A DNA stretch of 64,000 nt from Symmetrospora coprosmae (Eukaryota; Basidiomycota; Cystobasidiomycetes; Symmetrosporaceae): the NCBI GenBank assembly GCA_008802785.1, contig VUYT01000001.1:186001-250000 (forward strand), written 5' to 3'. Positions 11,361-20,348 of this stretch are shown here, in pieces; positions within the stretch are counted from its first letter, which is position 1, and each line of letters opens with the position of its first letter. A program made the translations under genes and the position numbers. The notes beneath the pieces are model-generated. The model saw nothing but the letters and a program-made list of their open reading frames with translations, had not been told where the DNA came from and searched no databases.

Positions 11361-12020
11361 TCACGGTACAACGAACCTGTCTATGGCTCTGTGACCCACT
11401 CTCCTGGATGGCAGACAATAATAGTCCGGTCTGCCGGCAGTTACAGGCCCTTTGATGGCAACCTTGCCGACCAAATCGGCTTTCTTGCGGTTGTCCTTGT
11501 TTACGAGCTCAACAAGACATGAGCCGCCTTCAGTCTCAAAGGAGATCGAAATGCCAGAGGGAAGTTCCCTAATATTAGCATGAGCGAGCAGCACCTCGTT
11601 GCGGAAGCCCTGAAGGTGCGAATGCCGAGCTCTAGACTGTCAGCTTGCCCAACTCTGGCCCCCACGCAACCAATGACCGTCAGTGCTCACATGGGAAGGG
11701 ACAGGTGAGGGCGTAGACGGCCACGTAGATCCAGGCCGCATTCTGTTAGAAGGGCGTTTTTGCGGTGCTACTCGGGGAACGATCTTTTGAGGCGCCACAG
11801 ACATACGCGTCAAACGCGCCGTTACCGCCTCCAAGTCTGAAGCCAGCTGAGTCCCAGTGCCTTTGGTCGCAGGAGACCACCGGGAAAAGTCTCTGGAAGG
11901 GGTAGTCGCACCAGAAGGAGTATTGGCGTCAGAAGGACTACTGCCTCTGGAAGTGCTGGTCGACAAAGGTGTCGATGCTCCGTTCCGACCTGGACCGGGG
12001 CTTGCGCGCAGAGCCATCAT
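11361..12020 (-). CDS. Unknown protein 1 of the Ser-rich gene array
   Basis: Two exons in phase 0 (11691-12020 and 11361-11609; intron gtgagc to cttcag) give 192 residues. The first exon encodes a low-complexity N-terminus rich in Ser, Thr and Pro, then a basic segment around VAPQKIVPRVAPQKRPSN. The second exon looks folded: HANIRELPSGISISFE, CLVELVNKD, then a basic stretch and DRFVVP at the end. I recognise no family. A TATAAAAG box sits about 135 bases upstream of the ATG, which supports transcription. It is the first of about six short minus-strand genes that share Ser/Arg-rich composition but no clear overall homology. The second exon has HANIRELPSGI; a similar ELPAGI pattern exists in an alternative frame of the next gene. 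Confidence 0.55.
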
Positions 12021-12761
12021 CTCGACAGCAGATGTTCCCGATAGAAGAGAATAGCGCGGGCGAAGGGAGAACTGGGGAGATGGCAGACGGCGTGCAAGAA
12101 GCTCTGACTGAAGTGGAGGAGAGGTGCTGGAGGGTGATCTGCCCCTGCTTTTATAGACCGCGCGAGCACTACACCAGGAGCAGAGACCGTGTCTGACTGC
12201 AGATCGTTAGACGGTCGAGGCGATGCTTCCTCGAGGCGTTCCCACGTTGCTTGAGGCGTCAGCTGATCCGCGCCGGGCGAGCGCCGCTTCAGACGCGATG
12301 AAGGCTGTCCTCGGTGACGACACGAGATCCGCTTGAGCAGCTGCAGTGAAGAGTCGAGTGACGAGAGTCAGCTGCTTCGTCTGGCCTCGGTGTTCGGCAC
12401 CCCTGTCTGGCACGATCTGGCTGCTGACAGGTGGCTTTGCAGATCAGGAGCGAGCGTGAGAGGCGATCAGTGCTGAGTGGACACGCTTGGTATATCGGAA
12501 TCGGAATCTGGAATAAGAGGAGGGACTCAATCGCGATATCAGGGTATCATCACAGGTGCAGCATCAGCCTGCCCGCCCGCCATGAGCAGAGGGCAGCAGG
12601 CGCAACGGAGTCCCTGATCGAGACTGTGCGAAACTGGGTGGCCAAGCCAAGGCTGCCAAGAGGTGGTTTGACAGAGAGCAGTATTAGAGCTGCAGTCCAA
12701 CCGCCTGCCGACCTCCCGGCTTGTTCTGGCGCAGACATGTCTGCGGTCTCTGCCCAATCTC
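12021..12761. other. Intergenic or unresolved gene remnants
   Basis: Apart from the TATA box of the left gene, two minus-strand open pieces are visible: one starting at an ATG at 12738 (MSAPEQAGRSAGG) and one ending in a Ser-rich GTPRGSIASTV at 12207. They could be exons of a further small gene, but I found no intron that joins them in frame. The stretch is left unassigned. Confidence 0.4.
12147..12156 (-). promoter_or_regulatory. TATA box of unknown protein 1
   Basis: On the minus strand the sequence reads ctataaaagc, a near-perfect TATA box about 130 bases before the ATG at 12020, followed by a CT-rich leader. This spacing is normal for a fungal promoter. Confidence 0.6.
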
Positions 12762-13817
12762 CTACAGCGCCTCCAGCTCGTAGTGGCCGTATGGAACCTG
12801 AGCCGTCCTAAGGCGATAGACAGCCCGGTATGTAGCGATCACATGATCAGTGTTGCCAATGTGGTCGCCTGCGAGGACCGAGGAATTCTGCCCGACGTAA
12901 ACGAGATCGAAGAAATGCTGTCGACTCCCGGCGCGGATCATCACTCTATATGTCCAGCCTCCTCGCCCATCCGGAACCGGACGGAGATTGTCCGTCGGGA
13001 GGGTGAGATGGGCCGGCCAATTCGATGCCGGCTGGTTTTGGACAAGCTCTCAGCTTAATTGACGAAAAGGGCCCGCCATGCGGGCCAACGTTGCCCCTCA
13101 CTCACCCTCTGAATTTGATGCAACCGGCCGCCCCGCCTTGGCGTGGCTGGAGGTGTGACATTCGAGAAGGAACCTCTGAGGGGACCCCTACGGACCTGAG
13201 CAGCTACGTTAACCCTCGGTGGGTCTCGATGAGCGGCCTGATCTACCGTGACTACGTATGCCTTTAACTGTTGTGGCGATCCGGCTGTCCCGGCCACCGG
13301 GTACATACGCGTTGTGTTGGCTCGTAGAACGGCAAGCATTCTCGGGTGTGGCGGCAAAGGGTTGACCAGACTCGTCCTCCAGTGGCACAATGAGCGACCG
13401 ATCTCGTTGACGCTCATTGACCTCCGCATAGTAGATGAGGCGCACTTTGGGTTGACTATCGACGAGGACTGATTTGCAGACTGACACTAGCTTGAGTTGT
13501 GAATATGCCAGTCCATTGGAGTCCGAGCGTCGTGAACGTCCCTGGGACTGCGACCCGCTGACAGTCTGCATCGGCTTGGCGGTTCACTTGACTCTGGTAA
13601 TAGAGTTGGAACAAATCGGAGGCGGATTCAGCACGAATCTGTCAGAGGGTGATGGTCGTGTGCCTAGATGCTCATTTCGAGCTTCAGATCTGACCGCAGA
13701 GCCTATCTCCCCTTTGACTAGTGTGAGCGGTGCATGAACCCTGGTGGCGATCTGTCGGCGGTGAAAGTATCCCGGCTGGAAGCTCATGAAGGGCGACCTC
13801 AGCCGACTTGTTGGCAT
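12762..13817 (-). CDS. Unknown protein 2 of the Ser-rich gene array (tentative model)
   Basis: Four exons (13635-13817, 13309-13565, 13106-13195, 12762-12945) can be joined in consistent phase with GT-AG introns, two of which have strong donors (gtatgt, gtgagtg). The product has 237 residues: a basic N-terminus, then KLVSVCKSVLVDSQPKVR, LIYYAEVNERQRDRSLIV, and a last exon with DLVYVGQNSSVLAGDH and YGHYELEAL at the end. I do not recognise it. The model is not unique: an upstream exon from about 13917 (MQDTRLLARRVAVA) could splice to a different frame reading LHELPAGILS, which echoes RELPSGI in unknown protein 1. Treat only the last two-thirds as reasonably coding. Confidence 0.35.
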
Positions 13818-14025
13818 TGGAGCGCCAGAGAATGAGAGCTGCACCCGGGCTAGTCAGTCCGTGCGCGCATGCTCACTCGCGACGGCAACGCGGCGCGCCA
13901 ACAGGCGTGTATCCTGCATTGTCAGGAGCGTCTGTAACTCAGAGTGCACACCGTGAGAAGAATCTTGATTTACAGACAGAAGTACCATTACGAGATGTGA
14001 CAGACGTAGAGGACGATATCGGAGG

Positions 14026-14609
14026 TTAGTCGATGATCCGCAAGACGAAGTTGACAATGACAGCGGCTGTGAGGTAAAGAAGCAAGCTTGTCATCCATGA
14101 GCAACTGGACGTCGGGCGCGCTGGATGAGATGCCCACCAAGCAAGGAGAGACAGAGGCAGGTAGGGCCGAGGCGGTCATCGTACGGCCCAGATCCGCGCT
14201 TGCGGATGGCATTCGCTCGCCAGTGGTACGTCACGAGAGCGTAGATCATGACTGCCATTGCGACGAGGGTGAACATTGCTGCGCTGATCTTGCCGACCTT
14301 GTCGCCAAAGTTGAGCAGACCGATGGAGAGGCCGGCGAGGACGACGGTGAAGTTGAGCCATGACAGAAAGGTGCGCCTGTGGGTGTCGGAGATACGTGTG
14401 AGCAGACCAACAAGCCGTAGGTGTAAAGGGCACGACGCACTCGTTGGCGAAGAAGACTTTGGGCTCGACGCTGCGGGGATGTACAGGTCAGGTGAGCTGA
14501 GGCCTAGCCGGGAGGGCGCTCGGCCGCGCAGAAGCGAGCATGCGCACCGGACAGGGAGTGCTATCCGCTTGTTGGGCGCTGACCGCTGGAGGAGGGGTTG
14601 CGTGGACAT
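14026..14609 (-). CDS. VTC1: Vacuolar transporter chaperone subunit 1
   Basis: VTC1 is the small membrane subunit of the VTC polyphosphate polymerase complex, which makes polyphosphate and moves it into the vacuole. Four exons (14548-14609, 14441-14470, 14138-14376, 14026-14066) give 123 residues, close to the 129 of yeast. The sequence reads [19 protein letters not shown], the family signature, then three hydrophobic spans: [34 protein letters not shown] and [13 protein letters not shown], with [20 protein letters not shown] in the loop between the second and third. Exon 2 has only 30 bases. The protein is transcribed away from NAA10, with both starts within 0.5 kb. Confidence 0.95.
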
Positions 14610-15101
14610 GGTGGACGAGAGCTGTCCGCGGTCAAAGAAAGGGGGGCCAGCACGAGAGAATGGTCGGTCGGGGCCATCGGTGACGTGAGCGGAGGGGTCG
14701 CAGATACGCGGCCAGGAGAAGGGACCAGGAGCGTCAGTCTGGTTGTACGCGGCCGGCCTCAAACTGCCGCTGCCATAATGGCCGGGTATCCAGCTGGTCG
14801 AGCTCGATGTCCGCGGGGTGGCACCGCTGCGAACAGCGAGACCCACCTTGGAAAGTATCGCAGAGCCGGGGCGTCTGACCTATATCGAAAGCGAGCTGCT
14901 GCTGCTGCTGCTGTAGCTGGAATGTGGGCTTATGTGTGATTGCAGAAGACGACCAGCCCGGAGGTCGTCGTCGTCGACGAAGAGCAGCAGCGTCGACGCA
15001 CGAACGTGTGCTCCGGAGGGGGGAGAGGGGAGACACTGCTGCTGGATGGACACCACCCAACAGGCAACAGCAGCAACAGCAACAGCACTCACAGCGTCAA
15101 G
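14610..15101. promoter_or_regulatory. Divergent promoter of VTC1 and NAA10
   Basis: The two ATGs face apart across 492 bases. The region holds a CTG repeat (about 14895-14914) and a CAG/CAA-rich leader (15061-15090) just before the NAA10 start. The long minus-strand open frame that crosses it is an in-frame upstream extension of VTC1 exon 1 with no family support. Confidence 0.6.
14895..14914. repeat. CTG trinucleotide repeat
   Basis: Six tandem ctg units lie in the shared VTC1/NAA10 upstream region. Confidence 0.8.
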
Positions 15102-15897
15102 ATGAATATCAGAAGAGCGACCGTCAGTTGCCCATGCGGTCTCTATGGCTCGAGTGCAGCAAGGCGCCCGTCCTGACGCGCTTCCGTCTGCCCTCTAATG
15201 CCCGACACAGGTCGAGGACCTGATGCAGATGCAGAACTGCAACATCATGAACCTCCCCGAAAACTACAACCAAAAGTACTGTCAGTCTGGAGCGGCCGAT
15301 GCGAGCTGCGTTCCGGAGACTCAGCAGGCGCCGAAGGGCTGACATTGTGCTGCCGGACAGACCTCTACCACGCATTGACATGGCCCCAGCTGTCCTACGT
15401 AGCTGAAGCAGAGGGCAAGATCGTCGGCTACATCCTCGCAAAGATGTACGTCGTCTCACTCTCTGCGAACCGGTCCACCGGCTGACGCTCAGCCTGGGAT
15501 GGACAGGGACGAGGACACATCCCTTCCGCCGCACGGGCACGTCACGTCCATCTCGGTCCTGCGCACCTACCGCCGCTTGGGCATAGCCAACAAGCTCATG
15601 CTGCAAGCGCAGCGCGCGATGCGCGAGACTTACAAGGCGCAGTACATCAGCCTGCACGTCCGGCGGACAAACCGCGCTGCCCTGGGACTGTACAGGGACA
15701 CGCTCGGCTTCACGGTCAAAGACATCGAAAAGGGCTACTATGCGGATGGGGAGGACGCCTACTACATGAGCTGTGCGTCGGACGCAGCGAGGCTGCTACG
15801 GCAGGTGCATACACTGAATACCTCTGTCGTCTCGCAGGTGACTTGTGACGACAATGCTCGACCAACACACCGCCAAGAAGCGAACAGGTCTCGTTAA
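15102..15897 (+). CDS. NAA10: N-alpha-acetyltransferase catalytic subunit (NatA)
   Basis: NAA10/Ard1 is the catalytic subunit of NatA, which acetylates protein N-termini at the ribosome with Naa15. Four exons (15102-15122, 15211-15280, 15361-15449, 15493-15897) give about 194 residues. The GNAT fold is visible from [19 protein letters not shown] through [31 protein letters not shown] and [20 protein letters not shown], where RRLGIA is the acetyl-CoA loop, to [20 protein letters not shown] and a [11 protein letters not shown] end typical of Ard1. The last 30 residues are not conserved. The third junction adds Tyr-Pro-Gly before MDRDED, which is unusual but is the only in-frame GT-AG solution I found. 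Confidence 0.93.
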
Positions 15898-15957
15898 AGA
15901 TACCCATGTCGTTATTCCAGACTTTTACATGCAAGCAAATGACATCTTCTCAACGAT
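15870..15957. repeat. Copy A of an 85-base duplicated block
   Basis: From gccaagaagcg to about tcttctcaacg, this block is similar to 16917-17003. The most alike part is catgtcgttattccagact here against catatcatcattctggact in copy B. It begins inside the poorly conserved NAA10 C-terminal codons and lies 3' of unknown protein 3. Confidence 0.6.
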
Positions 15958-15995
15958 GGAGCCTATCCTCGACAAGGCCTGGGTCAGCGAATCAA

Positions 15996-16433
15996 CTAGC
16001 GAGGCTTCCCAGCCGCGTGTGGAGCGCAAGCCTTGTGCCCTTTGGCGCAGCGGCTCTTTGGCACCGGGAGATCAGGCTCATCAACGAAGGCCCAACCACG
16101 TGGCTGCGGAATGTCGGTGGTGCCGCCTTCGCCACGCCTTTGAGGCGAAGGTGACGCGGCCGACCGTGTCTGCGCGGAACTGCCGGTACCTAACGATGTG
16201 CGAGACTCGCTCCGGCGCTGGCGAATTTCTCGAGTAGGCTTCGGGAGCGCGGGCGTCGTGCTGCCCGTTCCGGACATCGTGCTGCGGCCGGTGCTCGACC
16301 TCGATAAGGTTGAGCTGGTGACAGAGGCGAAAGTCGGCTGCCGCTTGACTAGGGCGATGGCGTCCCTTGGATCGTATGGGACCGCTATCAGCTTCGTGCT
16401 GCTCCTCCTACGGCTACTGAAGAATCCTGGCAT
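15996..16433 (-). CDS. Unknown protein 3 of the Ser-rich gene array
   Basis: A single open frame of 145 residues from the ATG at 16433. It begins MPGFFSSRRRSSTKLIAVPYD, then has a long Ser/Thr/Arg-rich segment, and a C-terminal GWAFVDEPDLPVPKSRCAKG followed by a basic end. I see no signal peptide, membrane span or known domain; it is probably disordered. The frame stays open upstream for another 50 residues to 16592, so a longer start is possible; I chose 16433 because composition changes there and a TATA-like tatac lies about 50 bases upstream. It is convergent with NAA10. The 85-base block downstream is shared with its neighbour. Confidence 0.45.
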   Translation of the reverse strand: MPGFFSSRRRSSTKLIAVPYDPRDAIALVKRQPTFASVTSSTLSRSSTGRSTMSGTGSTTPALPKPTREIRQRRSESRTSLGTGSSAQTRSAASPSPQRRGEGGTTDIPQPRGWAFVDEPDLPVPKSRCAKGHKACAPHAAGKPR

Positions 16434-17025
16434 AGGCAGCGATGATTGCGATCTGAAGGACACGACGTCGCGCAAGTGATGTATATGGTTTGGAGTTGAA
16501 GCAGGAGCAAGCCAGGCGTTCCTTTTCAACCAGTCACCATTGAGGCTGGCTTGAAACACTCCCTTTCCTTTGCCTGCGTAGACGGGGAGCACAGCTGATG
16601 CACCGCATCGGCTTCACTCCGCCTGAGGTGCCGTCTATGGAAGGGAAGTGGCCCGGTCAGCACCAGAGACAGCCCCTTACATTCAGTCGCGAAAGGTAGC
16701 CTAGTCGCGTTGAGGCCTGCATGATTCGCCATGCGGCATAACGGTGAGATGGCCTGATGGGCGCTGAGCGGACACGACCCATCGAGTGGGGATGGCGGCT
16801 ATCTGCATCCACGCACGCACCGCGAGTAGGCAGATCTCTTGCGTGCTTACATCCTGGACTAAAGCTCGTCCCCTGTACGTCGGCAATGGGCAGCGAAGGC
16901 TCTACCAGCGCTTCACAGCCAAGAAGCAAGCGAAAGCTTGTTGCAAATTCACATATCATCATTCTGGACTTTCATTGCGAGCAAGTAACCATTCTCTCCA
17001 GGGCGCTCATGGGTACACATGCCGG
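16434..17025. other. Intergenic within the Ser-rich array; holds duplicated block B
   Basis: No gene is supported. The right end contains copy B of the duplicated block, just 3' of unknown protein 4. The rest should carry the promoter of unknown protein 3. Confidence 0.5.
16917..17003. repeat. Copy B of an 85-base duplicated block
   Basis: Begins with the same gccaagaagc as copy A and stays alignable to about cattctctcc. By eye roughly two-thirds of positions match, and in the best-aligned core most differences are transitions. Confidence 0.6.
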
Positions 17026-17589
17026 CTACGCGTACGGCAGCCCCGTCCTATCGTCATACTTTTCCCAGACAACGGAAGGATGTCTGCCGGTGCGGCGAAC
17101 GGGAGAGTCACGACGTATAGCGTCCCAGGATACGCGCTGGCGAAGGGCTGGATGGACTAACCTGAGAGCCGGATCCTCGCGCTGAGTGGCTGTGCCATCT
17201 CCACTGGCAGTCGACTTCGACACTCTGGCGATCGCTTGATTTGTCGGTGCCTTGGACGATGATCCATCCGAGGTGAAGGACGACGAAGCACCCGAGACCG
17301 GCGAAGCGGTAGTGCCTAGGCGCCTGGGAGTATCCGAGTTAGACGATGAAGCAGTACTCGGACGCCTCGGGCTATTGCTGGAAGTTGCGGATCCATCTGC
17401 ATTCCTGCGAGTCGCATACACGCGAGCGGTTGACGGCGTGAAGTCAACGCCATCCACTTTTTGGCTGTAGGGACGCGTTCGGCGCCTCGATGCAGGAGAC
17501 TCTGGTGGCGTGAAGGCCACGCCATCGACCTCCATGCTATAGGGACGCATTCGACGGTTTGAGGCAGGAGGATTGTCCAAGAAGCCCAT
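17026..17589 (-). CDS. Unknown protein 4 of the Ser-rich array, with an internal duplication
   Basis: An open frame of 187 residues from the ATG at 17589. It starts MGFLDNPPASNRR and carries two copies of a 20-odd residue unit close to the N-terminus: RMRPYSMEVDGVAFTPPES and RTRPYSQKVDGVDFTPSTA. A Ser/Thr/Pro-rich middle and a basic C-terminus ending in WEKYDDRTGLPYA follow. A possible donor (aggttagtcc, near 17158) near the end could change the last 40 residues. No family is recognised. The repeated RPYSxxVDGVxFTP unit could be a short binding motif for a partner protein, but that is inference. Confidence 0.5.
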   Translation of the reverse strand: MGFLDNPPASNRRMRPYSMEVDGVAFTPPESPASRRRTRPYSQKVDGVDFTPSTARVYATRRNADGSATSSNSPRRPSTASSSNSDTPRRLGTTASPVSGASSSFTSDGSSSKAPTNQAIARVSKSTASGDGTATQREDPALRLVHPALRQRVSWDAIRRDSPVRRTGRHPSVVWEKYDDRTGLPYA

Positions 17590-18163
17590 CGCTGGTTGAG
17601 GAGAGTTATTGACGTTCGCGGGATTGATGCGAAATGTGCTGATACGAGGTTGCAGGTCTCGTGAGTTGCTGTGTGTGAGTGGCTGTCGCAGAGTCAAGCA
17701 GGGTCGCCCAGCGTGGCGCCTGTTTGACGTCCATCGCCCCAAAGCCCCTTTAGCACCCAAGCGAGCGTGGCCCGATGAGCTTGCATGGTTGTACAGCCCC
17801 GACTGTGGGGTGTGAAAGCGGAGCTCAGCAAGTCAGCTGCCCTGCAGGCTTGCAGTCCGGGTGGGTCTCCCGCCGTAAGAGCATCGCCCTGACACTGTGT
17901 GACTGTGGCCAATGGCTGACAAGGCCGTGGGCACATCACGATTCTGCTTCAGGCTCGGCATATGCGGAGAGAGCTACAGACAGGTGCAAAAGCTGCCCTC
18001 CCCCTGTTTTGCGACAGGTGAAGTAGGAGCAGCGGGAGGACCAGACTGAGGCAGCGATGGAGCAAGTCTGCCCCGTCGAGATGCACATGTCGTAGACTAA
18101 CGTCTTTGATTGCTGTCAGGGGAGAAAGCGACACGATCGAAGCTTTAGGCACAGTAGCCGGGG
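17590..18163. other. Intergenic within the Ser-rich array
   Basis: No supported gene. It should contain the promoter of unknown protein 4 and the 3' flank of unknown protein 5. No repeat was found. Confidence 0.5.
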
Positions 18164-18737
18164 TCAGGAGCAGTTGAATGCTACTACTGTGCTATTGATC
18201 TGGGCTTCGATACGCTTATATGTATGGCCTCGCGCCGCTGGCTGGCTTGTGGGTCTCGGTGGACGACAATGCGGGGGCGTTCGGACGCGCGCCTCCGGAC
18301 GCGCGCCTCGCTCGGCGGTCGTCCTTCTAACGAGGGCCCGCTTTTCCTCGTACCTCTTCATCAGATCGGATGTAGCATCGTCTTTTCCGTTGTTGGAATT
18401 CTCCGAGAGTTCCTCAGTTGGGCGTCTCGAATTGACGGTCAGTCCCGTACTCTGCCTCCTCGACGTCGTACTTGTCCCCGTACTGTTCCTTGAGGGGGTC
18501 GCACTCGAGCCGGTATTCGACATCACGCTCGAGGGACCAGGGGTTGGGCCAGTCTGCTACGGGTTCGGGGTGGTTGGTTGGGATGGCCGAGGCGAAGCAG
18601 CGGTTCGGGGCCTGTCGAGCGACGTGCGCGGTGACTGGACTAAGTTGCCGTTGTGGCGGGCGACGCCGGTGCTGCCCTGCTTTCTGAGCGTCATGCCTGC
18701 TCAACGAGTCTTTGACTCTGGCGAAATAGTTGGACAT
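18164..18737 (-). CDS. Unknown protein 5 of the Ser-rich array
   Basis: Two exons in phase 0 (18465-18737 and 18164-18412, a 52-base intron with an actgac branch-like site) give 173 residues. The N-terminus is MSNYFARVKDSLSRHDAQKA, possibly an amphipathic helix, followed by an Arg/Gln-rich part, then NHPEPVADWPNPWSLERDVE and an acidic stretch. The second exon has SDLMKRYEEKRALVRRTTAE, likely helical, and an Arg/Pro-rich end. A TATATA box lies about 70 bases upstream of the ATG. No family is recognised. Unlike its neighbours it has a Trp/Pro-rich centre that could be a folded or binding segment. Confidence 0.5.
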
Positions 18738-19232
18738 CGGGGACTGTGTGAAGTGAAAGGGTTGGTGGTTGCAGGAGGTTTGGACTTTGGGTGTGTGGGA
18801 TAGGTATATAGCGGAGGCGTGTAGGAGTTGAAAGGAGATGAGAGGAGAGGAGAGGAAAGCACAGAACTCAGCAAACGTGGCCCTCTCATACTACCGTTTG
18901 CCACCAGTCAGCTCGACGAGCACAGCCGGCGCCCCTTCATCGCCTCGACAGAGGGGCAGCTGTAGAGCAGAGGTTGAAGTGTGGGAATCGGTAGCCACGG
19001 CTCGCCACTTGCCACCGTTACAAGACCGACGTCCATCCAGTCTGGCAGCTTCCTCAATTACCCTGTCTCTGCAGTATGACGCTTAGTCGTGTCGACAGGG
19101 AGGACTCGAGATACTCTTGCTGAGTCTCAGTAAAACACGCATACGCGTCTGAGAGGCGCTACAGGGACGATGTCCGCAAAAGCAGCTGAATGCCCCCCTT
19201 TCTTCGGCTGCCCTGAAACCGAGTTCGTCGCC
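18738..19232. promoter_or_regulatory. Promoter of unknown protein 5 and intergenic DNA
   Basis: A TATATA on the minus strand at 18805-18810 precedes the ATG at 18737 by about 70 bases with a C/A-rich leader. The remainder to 19232 shows no gene. Confidence 0.5.
18805..18810 (-). promoter_or_regulatory. TATA box of unknown protein 5
   Basis: tatata on the minus strand 68 bases before the ATG, with no other box nearby. Confidence 0.5.
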
Positions 19233-20024
19233 TCAAGTGAAGCGAGCTGCTGCTCCAATGGAGGTGATGAAGGCTGATCCAAAGTCTTTAGCAATTCGCT
19301 TCGCCTTCTGCCGCTTCTTTCCCTTGCCATCTTGCATATCTGCCCCCGGTGCAAGAGATGCTTGCGCAGGTTGAGCTCCCGACATTCGCAGCGCAGCGCC
19401 GGAGGACAGATGAGTGCCTGCCGTGCCAGCCGAAGTCGATGACACACGCGATTCGCCGGTAGGTACTGCCAGCATGGGCTTCGCAGGGGGACTGGGTGGT
19501 CGCGCAGGCGTGCTGGCTGTCGAGCCAGAACTCGTAGAGCTCGGGAGACGGTATATGTCGGCAGACGGGTTGTTCACATTATTGCTGTCTGTGCTCAGTC
19601 GACCCCTGGTGCTCATCGTGCCGTTACTAGCGAGGCTGGCAGCTCGAACGGCGGAGCCAGATGTCCTTTGTCTGTCGCTGAAAGGGTTGCCACCGGATCC
19701 GGACGACGAGGAGCAGCTGCTGCGGCGAGCTGCCTGATTCAAGCCAAGCGAAGCCTCGCTCGCCCGCCTGCCAGTACTGATGGGAGACTGGCCACCGGTC
19801 AATGGAGACCCTGCGAAAGGATCTCCGGAGCTGATACTGGCTGACCTGGTAAGGCTAAGATGACTCGTGGACATGTGCAGAGCCCTCCGATGAGGTGGCA
19901 CAGCTACCGGTTTTCGAGCAGAACCGAGACTTCCGCCTAGTTGGGTGTCCTCGTATCGTAGGCCGACGGTACCCGGATGAGTGGCGCTAGCGTTCTTGGG
20001 CAACAAAGGACGGGAAGCCGACAT
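19233..20024 (-). CDS. Unknown protein 6 of the Ser-rich array
   Basis: A single exon of 263 residues from the ATG at 20024. It starts MSASRPLLPKNASATHPGTV and is about one-quarter Ser, with Gly, Ala, Thr and Arg; there are many RxxS-type sites that could be phosphorylated. The C-terminus is different: a Lys-rich KGKKRQKAKRIAKDFGSAF and then ITSIGAAARFT, which may form an amphipathic basic helix. There is no signal peptide or known domain. It is longer than the other array members but has the same strand, style and spacing. The codon use looks normal for the window, so it is probably expressed. Confidence 0.55.
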   Translation of the reverse strand: MSASRPLLPKNASATHPGTVGLRYEDTQLGGSLGSARKPVAVPPHRRALHMSTSHLSLTRSASISSGDPFAGSPLTGGQSPISTGRRASEASLGLNQAARRSSCSSSSGSGGNPFSDRQRTSGSAVRAASLASNGTMSTRGRLSTDSNNVNNPSADIYRLPSSTSSGSTASTPARPPSPPAKPMLAVPTGESRVSSTSAGTAGTHLSSGAALRMSGAQPAQASLAPGADMQDGKGKKRQKAKRIAKDFGSAFITSIGAAARFT

Positions 20025-20348
20025 CGCTGAGCTGGCCGTGGTGTGTGAGCAGGAAAAGGTGTAGCTGGGCGGGATCAAGGTACGTCAGGGTGTAGATCGG
20101 TATGGTAGCGTGTCAGGAAGCAAGGAATGCAAGCGGGAGCGGCTTGGATTCAGTAGTCACCGCTGTCATAATCTGCTTAAGGTGGCCCTTTAGCGTCCGG
20201 ACAGGCACGCGAAAGCGGTCGACGTCTAAGCACAGCATGGCAGCAGCTCCGCTCCTTTGTCAGCAGACACGGAGCTCCGGGCGGCGCTATGGCGGTGCTG
20301 GACAGAGCTTCCAACGCCTCCCCTTTCTAAGCATGACACGTTATGACA
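20025..20348. other. Intergenic between unknown protein 6 and RIX1
   Basis: Promoter of unknown protein 6 and 3' flank of RIX1; nothing else is seen. Confidence 0.55.

Noticed and set aside
14610-14846. Upstream in-frame extension of VTC1
   Set aside because: VTC1 proteins begin with a short polar N-terminus as at 14609; the extension has no likeness and crosses the promoter.
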